From Faecalispora anaeroviscerum (GTDB taxonomy: Bacteria > Bacillota > Clostridia > Oscillospirales > Acutalibacteraceae): a stretch of DNA of 64,000 nt. Under the pieces are notes generated by a model, which was not told the origin of the DNA, ran no database searches, and worked only from the letters and a program-made list of their open reading frames with translations. Shown here piece after piece: positions 49,295-58,132 of the stretch. Numbering within the stretch: the stretch's first letter is position 1; the number at the start of each line of letters is the position of its first letter. The stretch is taken from the NCBI RefSeq assembly GCF_947568225.1, contig NZ_CANOOQ010000001.1, forward strand, positions 1,302,001-1,366,000, written 5' to 3'. Both the position numbers and the translations under genes were made by a program.

Positions 49295-50749
49295 TTAGCC
49301 ATACATTCGGTATTGATAGTTTGATTCTTGAGGAATTAAACTAAGACCATACCACATAATTCCTTTGCTTTCTTTGCCTGAAAAATACCCGCGCTTTTCT
49401 AGTTCTTTTTTAAATATACTTTTGCTTCGCGCATATCCCTGTGTCAATTTTCCCCAATTATGATAGGCATCATATAAAGATTGAGACCCCACGCTCCGCC
49501 CTTGCTCGATTACGCAACACTCTTCTAAAAATTCGCCCATCCAGTCATTTTCATTTTCATACATTTCTATGGCCTCTTGGACAAATTCGGGAATTACCAG
49601 CTTGTGGCCTCGTTCAATGTAATCGGCTGCTCCCTCAACAATCCATTCCATAATAGCCGGGCCAGCTTTCCGGGCGAGAACATCAGCGTAGTTCTTCACC
49701 TCGCTTTTGGTTTCAATTTTGGAATTGAACGGAACCGGCTTTAAACGCCTCCATGCACCGGTGTCAGTGCTGCTCATTTTGGGGAAATGATTCGTGTACA
49801 ATATGGTGGTGTGGCTTGGCTGGAAGTCCTCAGGATCTTTATACTTTCGTTCGGCGTGAATCTTGTCGGTACTGGCAATCTGCTTCAGCACGGACGCAGA
49901 GAGCCGTGCGCCTTCCTCTGTTTCGGCGGCGATAATGAGCCGTTTCCCTTTGAGGGTTGCCAGCTCCGCGCCTTTGTTGCGGTTGGCCGTGGTGAGAATC
50001 TCGGCGGCAATCGTCCCTGCATAATCGTTCAGCACGTTTGCCAGCGCATTGAAGAAAGCGCTCTTTCCGTTCTTGCCGTCACCGATAGCGATAATAAGGT
50101 TTTCCTCAAAGACCTTTCCCACAGCAGCCATGCCGGCCACCTGTTGAAGAAAGTTCTGCATCTTACCGTCACCGCCACTGATGGTATCCAGAAATTCAGC
50201 CCACATCTGCCGCCCCTCACTGCCCGGGCCGCATTTGGTAATCTTGGTGCAGTATGCTTTCGGGTCATGGGGAAGAACCTGCTTGGTACGCAGATCAACC
50301 ATTCCCGCCGGAGTGTTAAGTAAATACGGGTTCGCGTCCAGCTTGTCCGGTTTTACCTGCATAAGCGTTCGGGCCAGCTTGAGCATAGCCGCTATTTTGG
50401 GCTGGTTGCGGGATGTTTTCGCGTGTTTCCGGTACGCCTCGGCAAGGTCAAGCTGCTGCTTTGCTTTTTTCTTCGCCTCGTCATCATTGGTTACCGTGGC
50501 AGCTGTCATAGCATCCCCCGCCGCTTTGATTTCTTCGCGGGCTTCCTGCATCATGCGGTCAGTGACTTTCATGGCCAGCCCGGCCGCTTCCAGTTCACCC
50601 TCTGTCCACGCCGTACCGTTCCATGTGAGCCAGTCAATAGACTTGACATAGATAGCCTCGCCCCGATTCTCCCGGGCAAATATTCGGGCATTACCGGTAT
50701 CCGTGAAGTCGGACGGCCTGACGCTGGTGCTGCTGTATTTGGTGGTCAA
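49295..50749 (-). CDS. D5/P4-type primase-helicase (SF3)
   Basis: 484-residue replication ATPase of phages, satellites and plasmids. The D5_N-type region (~100-220) ends before the SF3 helicase with Walker A GDGKNGKSAFFN (~230), Walker B-like LIIAAETEE and motif C TTILYTNHFPKM. A C-terminal winged helix (~400-470) follows. The first ~90 residues are a short N-terminal region without the full DnaG-type or archaeo-eukaryotic primase domain, so it may be helicase only. The TTG start overlaps the upstream stop. It suggests autonomous replication after excision. Confidence 0.88.
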   Translation of the reverse strand: MTTKYSSTSVRPSDFTDTGNARIFARENRGEAIYVKSIDWLTWNGTAWTEGELEAAGLAMKVTDRMMQEAREEIKAAGDAMTAATVTNDDEAKKKAKQQLDLAEAYRKHAKTSRNQPKIAAMLKLARTLMQVKPDKLDANPYLLNTPAGMVDLRTKQVLPHDPKAYCTKITKCGPGSEGRQMWAEFLDTISGGDGKMQNFLQQVAGMAAVGKVFEENLIIAIGDGKNGKSAFFNALANVLNDYAGTIAAEILTTANRNKGAELATLKGKRLIIAAETEEGARLSASVLKQIASTDKIHAERKYKDPEDFQPSHTTILYTNHFPKMSSTDTGAWRRLKPVPFNSKIETKSEVKNYADVLARKAGPAIMEWIVEGAADYIERGHKLVIPEFVQEAIEMYENENDWMGEFLEECCVIEQGRSVGSQSLYDAYHNWGKLTQGYARSKSIFKKELEKRGYFSGKESKGIMWYGLSLIPQESNYQYRMYG

Positions 50750-50925
50750 TCCCCCACCCCCTCTTTAAAAATCGCATCGTGGCCGAACTGATGGATGAGG
50801 AAGCGGGCAAAATCGTCGGCTGAAATATCAGCGTATTCGCTGCGTTCAGGGTCGATGCTATAACTTCCGTCTGGATGCCGTATCATTGCGGCCTTGACGG
50901 GGATATGTAGCATGTCATTTGCCAT
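50746..50925 (-). CDS. 59-residue protein before the primase-helicase
   Basis: 59 residues (starts ANDMLHIPVKAAMIRHPDGSY), coupled to the primase-helicase by a TGA/TTG overlap and lying two bases after the Cro-like gene's stop. GAGAGG is its ribosome site. It has an acidic middle and no recognised domain. It may be a replication accessory or early regulator. Confidence 0.6.
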   Translation of the reverse strand: MANDMLHIPVKAAMIRHPDGSYSIDPERSEYADISADDFARFLIHQFGHDAIFKEGVGD

Positions 50926-50927
50926 GG

Positions 50928-51131
50928 TTACGCCTCTCTTTCAATCAATTCCATTGGGTCAACATTAAGTGCGGCCGCTATCTTGCGTACAGTGGGAACT
51001 TTCGCGCTGCCGCCGTTTAGAATGCGAGAAATTGTATTGACAGAAACTTGCGCGACTTCGGCAAGCTTTTTTGAGCTATCTATTCCCGCTTTAAGCATTG
51101 CGTAAGCTAATTTTAGCTTATCTATTCTCAA
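50928..51131 (-). CDS. Cro-like XRE-family HTH protein
   Basis: 67-residue, single-domain HTH protein (KLAEVAQVSVNTISRILNGGSAKVPTVRKIAAAL). TTG start at 51131 with AGGGGGTG upstream. It faces the CI-like repressor gene across a 146-bp region with three related operators. It heads the minus-strand early operon, the position of Cro in a lysogeny switch. Confidence 0.85.
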   Translation of the reverse strand: MRIDKLKLAYAMLKAGIDSSKKLAEVAQVSVNTISRILNGGSAKVPTVRKIAAALNVDPMELIEREA

Positions 51132-51169
51132 GGTATTGCACCCCCTTTCGATGTATGGTAATATGTGTG

Positions 51170-51241
51170 TATCAACTTTCTGGTATTTATAATATAACAG
51201 ATTTCTGGTATTTGCAATGACTTATTATCAGATTTCTGATA
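51170..51241. promoter_or_regulatory. three operators of a lysogeny-type switch
   Basis: Three related 16-bp sites lie at 51170-51185, 51195-51210 and 51226-51241. All contain TTTCTGRTA; the third, TATCAG-ATTT-CTGATA, is a perfect palindrome. Centre spacing is 25 and 31 bp. They fill the region between the divergent Cro-like and CI-like genes. Confidence 0.8.
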
Positions 51242-51277
51242 TTTATCTAAAACCACTAAATATAAAGGTGCGTGTTT

Positions 51278-51748
51278 ATGAAGTTCTATGATATCTTTTA
51301 TCAATTGTGTCAGCAAAAAGGTGTTACGCCAACGCAAGTTAGCCGCGATATTAAAATAAGGCAATCCACAGTTTCTATGTGGAAAAAACAAGGAACGACT
51401 CCAAATGCAAAGACTTTGCAAAAAATCGCAGAATACTTTGGCGTTTCTACTGAACTTTTGCTGATTGAAAACAAAGAGGATTTTCAGCTATATATCGATT
51501 CTTTATCACAGACCTTAAATAATCTGAAATCCCAAGTCTATACATCTGAATCTGAATATTCAGATGTAAGCCTTCAATACGATCATGGTGATATAAGTGA
51601 CGAAAACTTTCTAAGTACATTACAAAGGATTAGGAAAGAAATTGAACAGGCAGAAAGAAGAATTCGACAAATAACATATGAAGGGGATAAGTTTGAAGAT
51701 ATTCAGTTACTCTTAACAGAACCCCACACCCCGCCAGAGAGCGAATAG
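51278..51748 (+). CDS. CI-like XRE-family repressor
   Basis: 156-residue repressor: an N-terminal XRE HTH (~8-65, VTPTQVSRDIKIRQSTVSMWKKQG) and a C-terminal coiled-coil-like part (~75-155) instead of a LexA-type protease domain. It should therefore not be self-cleaving in response to RecA, and induction may need another signal. The ATG at 51278 has AAAGGTG upstream. It lies divergent from the Cro-like gene, with the integrase gene downstream on the same strand. Confidence 0.85.
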   Translation: MKFYDIFYQLCQQKGVTPTQVSRDIKIRQSTVSMWKKQGTTPNAKTLQKIAEYFGVSTELLLIENKEDFQLYIDSLSQTLNNLKSQVYTSESEYSDVSLQYDHGDISDENFLSTLQRIRKEIEQAERRIRQITYEGDKFEDIQLLLTEPHTPPESE

Positions 51749-51795
51749 CCCGCTATGGAAATTTCCCTGTGCGGGCACATCAAATGTGAAAGAAG

Positions 51796-53361
51796 GTGCG
51801 CCCAATTCGGAACACAGCAATATATGCCCGGTATTCATCGGACAAGCAAACAGAAGATAGTATCGAAGCCCAGGTGCGCGCCTGCCGGGACTATGCGGCC
51901 GCAAAGGGCTTTTATGTCGTGAACGTGTATGCTGATGAAGCAATTAGCGGCAAGGAAGCTGCTACGGCCAGCAGGAAGCAGTACCAGAAGATGCTCCGGG
52001 ACGCTGAAAAGGGAGCCTTCGACACCATACTGATTCACAAATACGACCGCATAGCGCGTAACCTTGGCGAACACGTTAACCTTGAAAAGAAGCTGGATAG
52101 CTTGGGGGTTTCCCTGATTGCTGCCGCGCAAGACTTCGGTACCAGCAGCGAAGCAAAGATCATGCGCGCGCTCATGTGGTCGCTTTCGGAATACTACCTC
52201 GACAATTTATCTTCCGAGGTGAAGAAGGGCCACAAGGAAACGGCCCTGAAAGGGCTGCACAACGGCGGTGTGGCTCCGTTCGGTTACGATGTGGTAAGCC
52301 AGCACTATGTAATAAACGAGCTGGAAGCGGCCTATGTACGCAAGCTGTTTGACGCTGCTATGAACCGAGAAGGGTTTACCGATATTCTTCAGGAAATGGA
52401 AGCCGGCGGCATAAAAGGTAAGCGCGGCAAGTCCATCAGATACCCACAGGTTTATGAAATGCTGCGGAATGAAAAGTATACCGGGGTGTATACTTATAGC
52501 CCACAGCAGGAGGAGCGGCGCACAGATCGGCGAGATAAGCCGAACGCGATTAGAATAGAAAACGCCCTGCCGATGATTATCAGCAAGGCGCAATTTATGG
52601 AGGTGCGAAAGATTATGTCAGAGCGGAAGCAGACCGGCAAAAAGGCCGGGTATCTGTGCAGCGGGCTTGTATATTGTGAGTGCGGGGCAAAAATGCACGC
52701 TATGAAAACTCATCGTAAAGGGCATGAATATACCTATTTTGCCTGCTCTAAGAAGTGCGGCGCCCCGGTGATCCATATGGACGAAGTAGACGAGGCGGCT
52801 ATTAATTACCTGCATGAGCTGCTTTCCTCTGAGAATCAGCAGAAAATCATGCTTGCCCTGCGTCAGTACCAGAGCGGCGAACGGGGCCGCATGGACGAAT
52901 TCAAGGCTGTTCTTTCCAAGCGGATAGCAGAGAAGCAAAAGCAGTATGATACCCTCATGAAGAACCTGTCCAGCGCTGCCCTGCCCGCTGAAATCATTGC
53001 AGATATCGGCAAGCAGATGCAAGGCCTGAAAGAAGAAATCGCCGCCCTGCAGGCCACGGAGCCGCCGAAAGATTTCACTGTGGAGCAGATCACCGCATGG
53101 CTGAACGCATTAAAGGCCAGCCCGGACGATAAGGCTATACATCTGCTGGTAGAGCGCATAGACATAAAAAATAAGACGGTTGCCAACATAACAAGTACGT
53201 TGAAAACCGTCTTAGGTGAAACTGTGTCATTTGCTCAATTTAGATGCATGGCTGAATTGCATTTATGCAACAAAATCAAAAAACATATGATGTATAGTTA
53301 TTTTTTGATTGTCAGTGATTCGTGTATGTACAGAACTATATTGCGGATCAACAACCAATAA
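51796..53361 (+). CDS. large serine recombinase (integrase) of the phage-like element
   Basis: 521-residue site-specific recombinase. The resolvase catalytic domain starts YARYSSDKQTEDSIEAQ with the nucleophilic Ser, followed by a recombinase domain (~165-265), a zinc ribbon (CECGAKMHA with CSKKCGAP) and a coiled coil (~360-425). The last ~45 residues look unlike the family and overlap the convergent nuclease gene by 99 bases, which suggests that the element's attachment junction lies near the 3' end. The GTG at 51796 is the only available start and lacks well-spaced SD. It inserts and excises the element. Confidence 0.88.
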   Translation: MRPIRNTAIYARYSSDKQTEDSIEAQVRACRDYAAAKGFYVVNVYADEAISGKEAATASRKQYQKMLRDAEKGAFDTILIHKYDRIARNLGEHVNLEKKLDSLGVSLIAAAQDFGTSSEAKIMRALMWSLSEYYLDNLSSEVKKGHKETALKGLHNGGVAPFGYDVVSQHYVINELEAAYVRKLFDAAMNREGFTDILQEMEAGGIKGKRGKSIRYPQVYEMLRNEKYTGVYTYSPQQEERRTDRRDKPNAIRIENALPMIISKAQFMEVRKIMSERKQTGKKAGYLCSGLVYCECGAKMHAMKTHRKGHEYTYFACSKKCGAPVIHMDEVDEAAINYLHELLSSENQQKIMLALRQYQSGERGRMDEFKAVLSKRIAEKQKQYDTLMKNLSSAALPAEIIADIGKQMQGLKEEIAALQATEPPKDFTVEQITAWLNALKASPDDKAIHLLVERIDIKNKTVANITSTLKTVLGETVSFAQFRCMAELHLCNKIKKHMMYSYFLIVSDSCMYRTILRINNQ

Positions 53362-53922
53362 CTCTCTACTCAAATTCTGATCAGGATTTGTTTTCTGGAT
53401 CATCTCCTTTAAATCTCCAGTTATGTCAGAGATATTCCCAGATAAAACGTATCCAACCATAGCTGATACAGAAGATTTCGAACTATAATAGCCGGTTATA
53501 AAATGCTCAACGCCCGTTTCTACATATCGCTTAATCTTTGAACTATCTTTTTTGTAAAGATTTTTACATTCGGCTCCAAAATAGCCATCCTCTTTTTGCC
53601 ATGCACGAAAGCAAAAATCAATAGTAGGAGATTTTCTCTTGCTCTTTGCCATAGTATCATCAGCATATTGATTTACCGGAACGATGTGTAATGCTATTCG
53701 AGAGGCCCGGTTTTCCATTGTCCATCTGGTATATACTTTAATATACCATTCTTGCGTTATTTCATCTTCTGAGGATGAAATGCAAATTGCATTGTCCGAC
53801 TTAAGATCATGATACCCCAGCCACATCACTTCGAATATCTCTTTAATACCACCTGAGCCCAATTTTTTGGCAATATCTTTGGGTACAGCATTTGATGCAG
53901 CAATATATTTTATACTACTCAT
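53263..53922 (-). CDS. PD-(D/E)XK-type nuclease of a restriction-like locus
   Basis: 219-residue probable nuclease. The region PTIDFCFRAWQKEDGYFGAEC followed by K has the Asp...Glu-X-Lys pattern of PD-(D/E)XK restriction enzymes, near residues 100-121. The rest is mixed alpha/beta with no other named domain. The ATG at 53922 overlaps the methyltransferase stop by eight bases, and GGAGG lies upstream, so the two are coupled. Gene order (methyltransferase then nuclease) fits a restriction-modification-like unit. Its 3' end overlaps the integrase gene on the other strand. Confidence 0.6.
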   Translation of the reverse strand: MSSIKYIAASNAVPKDIAKKLGSGGIKEIFEVMWLGYHDLKSDNAICISSSEDEITQEWYIKVYTRWTMENRASRIALHIVPVNQYADDTMAKSKRKSPTIDFCFRAWQKEDGYFGAECKNLYKKDSSKIKRYVETGVEHFITGYYSSKSSVSAMVGYVLSGNISDITGDLKEMIQKTNPDQNLSRELLVVDPQYSSVHTRITDNQKITIHHMFFDFVA

Positions 53923-56911
53923 TTGCGTTCCTCCATGCTTTCATAATATCTGCGAAAATTTCATCTGCATCACGACATGCTGCAGAGTACGTCCAATACC
54001 TATTTTGATTGGGCTTAATGATAAACACTTCTTCTTTATTATAGACTCGGACGTTTCTTTTAACATAAACACTTTCTGAACGCTGATCAAGTAATAAATC
54101 GTCAAGTTCTTTTAATAAAGTATTCAATTCCGTGTTATCAGTCTGTCCATCGATGGTTCCTATATCGCTCCCACCAAAATTAATGCGAGCTATTGACAGA
54201 GGAGCAGCACCTGCATATATTTTGCAAGTAAACATAATTGTCTTATCAAGAGTGTTTTTTAAAACATCACATATTACTTCAGAATAGGTCTGCAAGCTTT
54301 CTTTATCAGGTAATGTGAGTGCTTGAGATTTCCCTTTAGCATTAAAATAGTCAAAAACAAAATTTATTGCATCTTCCACAAGTTTAGTTTCATAAGGGGT
54401 AAAATGAAATTGCTGATATACAAAACTATCAATTTCAGAAGAATTCACTTTTAAACTACAAGAAATCTTATCATATAAAGTAACTGCCTCATTAACCGCC
54501 TCTTCGGTTGGAGTAGGAATCGGAGTAGACAAAATTTCGCCAGCTTCCAATTCGTCACGTTCTACTAACCATCGTCTGCTTGTCATAAGCTGATAATAAG
54601 AAAAGGCTTTAGAATTTATAAGAATACATAAATACTTTAATACATTTTCATCTCCATGAACCCCCAGAAGACTATGGTTAAATACAGCATCATAATCAAG
54701 AAAAGCAGCTAGAAAATTCCACTTTTTAGGGCTTTGTTTAATGAGTAAATGTGGCGCTTTAAAAATGACACGATTTTTCTCTACTGTACATTCAAAACCA
54801 TCATCATTAAGAGAATGCAACGTTTCTTGATCCATACAAAAAGGTGTAACGCTTTTAGCATAGACCATAGGCTTCGTTAAAAACTCTGGGCATGATTTCT
54901 TCCTATTCCCTCGTTTAAATCCTTCTGCTTTACTCATTCCTTCTTGTTGCAAAAATACGTCAAGTGTTGGATTCATTGAAATCATTTTATTAATTAAATC
55001 TAAATCCCTAGGTCCACCCCACATTGCGATTTTCCATATGAGATCATCATTTATAATGTCTCTTGGTATACGACAAATATCAACTGGCTCAATCAGGAAC
55101 CTTCGCCTGTCCTCAATCGAATAAACTGGTTTTGGTGTACAATAAAAAATCGGAGATGTTTTCAATGATTTCTGAGGCGTAAATATTACCCCTACGGCTG
55201 GACCAGTAGCATGTTCAAACAATACCTTTCTGAAAGCAGAGTAGTTTATTATAACAGAAACATCGTAACTATCAAAAAACTCCTTTCTGTACGTTGAATT
55301 TGTGCTAGACCGATTAAACAAAAATCCTTTACTGGGCATAAGCAAACAGACGACTCCTTCGGGTTTACATAATTCAGCAGACTTCCACGAAAAGGCCTGA
55401 GCAATCTGTTTATCGCCGATCGTGTGTCGTGTCTTTGTAATGTATGACTTAGCATTCACCGACAGCTGGCTCTCCCAAGGAGGATTCCCAATTATAATAT
55501 CAAATCCGATTTTCTCGAATTCACCGTTTTCTACAAAAAAATCACTAATGAACAAGTTGTAATGTACTAGTCTCGGGAACTCCAGTTCTTCCCATATGCA
55601 TCGAGGCTCAAGATAATCACACATTGTCAAGCTCAGGCTGAAAGAAGCTATTCGAATTGCTTCTTCATTACAGTCAACGCCAAATATATATTTCTGCATT
55701 AAGCAACTTAGCTTTTCACTGCTTATCTTTGTCGTGCTTTGACTGTACATCCATTTTCCAACAATTCTACGATATGCTTCAACTAAAAAAATTCCAGACC
55801 CACAAGCGGGATCAAGTATTTTAATCTGTTTATATTGTCCCTCCCATGGCAAGACCTCATCCATTAGCATTTCTACTAAGTGAAAAGGAGTATAGTAAGT
55901 TCCTTTATCGTCATCTTCCCCAGTATCACTAAGATGAAAAAAAAGTTCATAAATACTACTAATTAGTTGTATTGGAATTACATTAAATGAATATAGTGAC
56001 CATAAGGTCAATTGACTATTACGAAAGTCAATCGCTCCCTTAAGAAAAAGCCTCAATTGCTCCAAATCCTCCTGAGAAACAACTTTTTCTTCCTGTTCAA
56101 TAAGTGGAAACATGTCACCATGAAAATGTTGTTCTAAATTACGAAACAAATCATAGGTTGCCTTTTTGCTTACCAATACATCTGTATATTTTTTTGCTTC
56201 TGGGATAAAAGACTCATAAAAATTTGGTGGAAAAACGGTGCTTCCCTTAGAATCCTTTCGTTCTTCTAAATATTTGATTAGTATAGATCTACCTAAAAGT
56301 CCATGAACGATTGCAACCGGATTAATCTGTTGCCTTTTATCTGCTGGAACTTTGTTATTTATTCTATCTAATAATGACTTGCGCATAAATTTTAAATTGT
56401 TTATCAGAGTTGTATCAACACGGTTTTGGATGTTAAACCGTTCATTGTTCTTTCTCCAATATTCTCCGGATTCTAATTCTAGTCTATTGTATTTTTGCAG
56501 TTTACGTTGAGCTTCAAGTTTCTTAACCAAGTTTACAGTCTCTATCAAGCCCTTCTCTGGGTCCAATTTTCCATCTTTTTCTTTTGGAGAAGCGTAATTA
56601 TTATATATTAGTAATTGATCAGGCAATACAATAAAAAGCAAAGGAGCTTCTCCCATATTCCAAGACAGCCGATGCAATTCTGCAATTTTTTGTGAATCAT
56701 ACTGATTCATTGCAGAAAAATATATCAATGGTGTTTTAGGAACACCATCGGAATCACGTAAAAAATATACAGCATCTATATTTAGTTTTTCTTTTACATG
56801 TAAATAAAACTGTTTTTGATAAGTAGTCATTTTCTTGCTGTCATCAGATGCTAAACCATTTTGTTCTTTTATATCTAATGAACTAAAAATACTTCCAAGG
56901 ATTCCTTGCAT
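53915..56911 (-). CDS. N6-adenine DNA methyltransferase, Eco57I/type IIG-like
   Basis: 998-residue methyltransferase. SAM-binding motif I is DPACGSGIFLVEAYRRI (~370) and the catalytic motif IV is NPPWESQ (~490). The N-terminal ~330 residues, which lack a clear nuclease motif, are followed by a helical segment ending TYYTPFHLVEMLMDE, and the C-terminal ~400 residues are probably for target recognition (TaqI-like). The ATG at 56911 has AGGAGG eight bases upstream. It likely methylates adenine within a long asymmetric site. The nuclease activity may be supplied by the coupled downstream gene. Confidence 0.85.
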   Translation of the reverse strand: MQGILGSIFSSLDIKEQNGLASDDSKKMTTYQKQFYLHVKEKLNIDAVYFLRDSDGVPKTPLIYFSAMNQYDSQKIAELHRLSWNMGEAPLLFIVLPDQLLIYNNYASPKEKDGKLDPEKGLIETVNLVKKLEAQRKLQKYNRLELESGEYWRKNNERFNIQNRVDTTLINNLKFMRKSLLDRINNKVPADKRQQINPVAIVHGLLGRSILIKYLEERKDSKGSTVFPPNFYESFIPEAKKYTDVLVSKKATYDLFRNLEQHFHGDMFPLIEQEEKVVSQEDLEQLRLFLKGAIDFRNSQLTLWSLYSFNVIPIQLISSIYELFFHLSDTGEDDDKGTYYTPFHLVEMLMDEVLPWEGQYKQIKILDPACGSGIFLVEAYRRIVGKWMYSQSTTKISSEKLSCLMQKYIFGVDCNEEAIRIASFSLSLTMCDYLEPRCIWEELEFPRLVHYNLFISDFFVENGEFEKIGFDIIIGNPPWESQLSVNAKSYITKTRHTIGDKQIAQAFSWKSAELCKPEGVVCLLMPSKGFLFNRSSTNSTYRKEFFDSYDVSVIINYSAFRKVLFEHATGPAVGVIFTPQKSLKTSPIFYCTPKPVYSIEDRRRFLIEPVDICRIPRDIINDDLIWKIAMWGGPRDLDLINKMISMNPTLDVFLQQEGMSKAEGFKRGNRKKSCPEFLTKPMVYAKSVTPFCMDQETLHSLNDDGFECTVEKNRVIFKAPHLLIKQSPKKWNFLAAFLDYDAVFNHSLLGVHGDENVLKYLCILINSKAFSYYQLMTSRRWLVERDELEAGEILSTPIPTPTEEAVNEAVTLYDKISCSLKVNSSEIDSFVYQQFHFTPYETKLVEDAINFVFDYFNAKGKSQALTLPDKESLQTYSEVICDVLKNTLDKTIMFTCKIYAGAAPLSIARINFGGSDIGTIDGQTDNTELNTLLKELDDLLLDQRSESVYVKRNVRVYNKEEVFIIKPNQNRYWTYSAACRDADEIFADIMKAWRNANE

Positions 56912-56927
56912 CAATAGTTCCTCCTAA

Positions 56928-56950
56928 TTATCGTTTAATTTAAACGATAA
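56928..56950. promoter_or_regulatory. perfect 23-bp palindrome before the methyltransferase
   Basis: An 11-bp perfect inverted repeat around one T (half-site TTATCGTTTAA), ending five bases from the methyltransferase ribosome site. It is a strong candidate operator, or an mRNA hairpin that masks translation initiation. Confidence 0.75.
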
Positions 56951-57004
56951 ATACAATCGAGCTTATTCAGTTTTTCATCTGATAGCTCATTTAGAAAATA
57001 CAAA

Positions 57005-57991
57005 CTACAGTTGATAGTAACACTCAGTTGTAACTATCTTTGAATTAATGTATTGCTCCCATTCTATATTATTGCTTTGAACATCAATTAAACAGCTATT
57101 TAAAAGCTCTCTACTTGCACCTGTCAATTTCATGATAATGCTATCATTTACGCCACTCTTTATTAGTTGTGTAATTCCAAATTTAACTATACCAGTTAAA
57201 TTTGTTTGTTGAATTGCTGTTTTCATAAAGTTGGGTATCCCAGAATCACTTGTAGCGTCGCCCCATTGTTCCCCATTTGCATCAACAAATAAGAATTCTG
57301 AGGATACGAACTTTTGATGATATTTCGCGTACTTTTGGAATTGAACGGACAAATTCAATGGCAATCTAATTTTAAAATCATTAATTAATATGGTGTTTTT
57401 AAGGGCGTCCAAATCTGCATATCTTAATTTCCTTACTTCGCGATATGTTGCACCAGTTAAAATTATCAGTTTCATGCATAAAGCTGCAGCAACTCGCCTA
57501 AAGTCCGTTTCGTCAACTTTTTCATCAAACAAGGAAACTTTATCTATTGTGGAATCACACCAATCGATTAGATTGTCGATTAACTCAGCATCTAATTTCA
57601 TAAGGGACTCTTTGGGCTTAAGTTTGTCATATTTGTTGATGAAAATATTAGTTTTTCTGCTATAAGATTTTTCTCGGGTAACTGGATTGGCTAACTCTCG
57701 TTGAAAATCATCGTTTTGATAATTCGAATTATTTAGTACATACTCAAATAGCTGTCCAATTGCTACAAAATATTTCTTTGCAGGTTCTTTCTTTTTTATC
57801 TGCCCAAGGTCAATAAAATATTTCAAGCTTTCGATAATCTGTTCAGTATTCATACCATTAACCATAAAATCTTGTTGAGGGGGAAGTTTAAACTCTCGTA
57901 CAGTCTGCATATAATGCAGAAAATTGGTAATGTCATTAGAGTAGTCGGGGTTATTTAGTAAAAAACGTTCCTTAAGCTCCATAAATTCCAT
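57005..57991 (-). CDS. tyrosine-recombinase-fold protein lacking catalytic residues
   Basis: 328-residue protein with the layout of a phage-integrase: SAM-like helical N-domain (~1-130) and a catalytic-like domain with LTGATYREVRKLRYADLD, whose normal TG-x-R-x-x-E has Thr in place of the first Arg. The later box that should read H-x-x-R (FGITQLIKSGVNDSIIMKLTG) lacks both residues. It is therefore unlikely to be a functional recombinase and may be a DNA-binding regulator or structural partner. AGGGGAG precedes the ATG. It is transcribed ahead of the methyltransferase and nuclease from its own promoter. Confidence 0.65.
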   Translation of the reverse strand: MEFMELKERFLLNNPDYSNDITNFLHYMQTVREFKLPPQQDFMVNGMNTEQIIESLKYFIDLGQIKKKEPAKKYFVAIGQLFEYVLNNSNYQNDDFQRELANPVTREKSYSRKTNIFINKYDKLKPKESLMKLDAELIDNLIDWCDSTIDKVSLFDEKVDETDFRRVAAALCMKLIILTGATYREVRKLRYADLDALKNTILINDFKIRLPLNLSVQFQKYAKYHQKFVSSEFLFVDANGEQWGDATSDSGIPNFMKTAIQQTNLTGIVKFGITQLIKSGVNDSIIMKLTGASRELLNSCLIDVQSNNIEWEQYINSKIVTTECYYQL

Positions 57992-58026
57992 GAAAACACT
58001 CCCCTAAACAATCAATCTTATAAAAT

Positions 58027-58055
58027 ATAATATTCCATTGAATAAAAAAAGTCAA
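58027..58055 (-). promoter_or_regulatory. promoter of the restriction-like operon
   Basis: On minus, TTGACT (58050-58055), 17-bp AT-rich spacer and TATTAT (58027-58032), about 36 bases before the first gene at 57991. Confidence 0.75.
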
Positions 58056-58132
58056 TCAATTCATATATTTTATTAATATTATTTGCTCGACTTCTATATA
58101 CGAGAGTACGCGATGTTTTTTAGTGGTCATGT

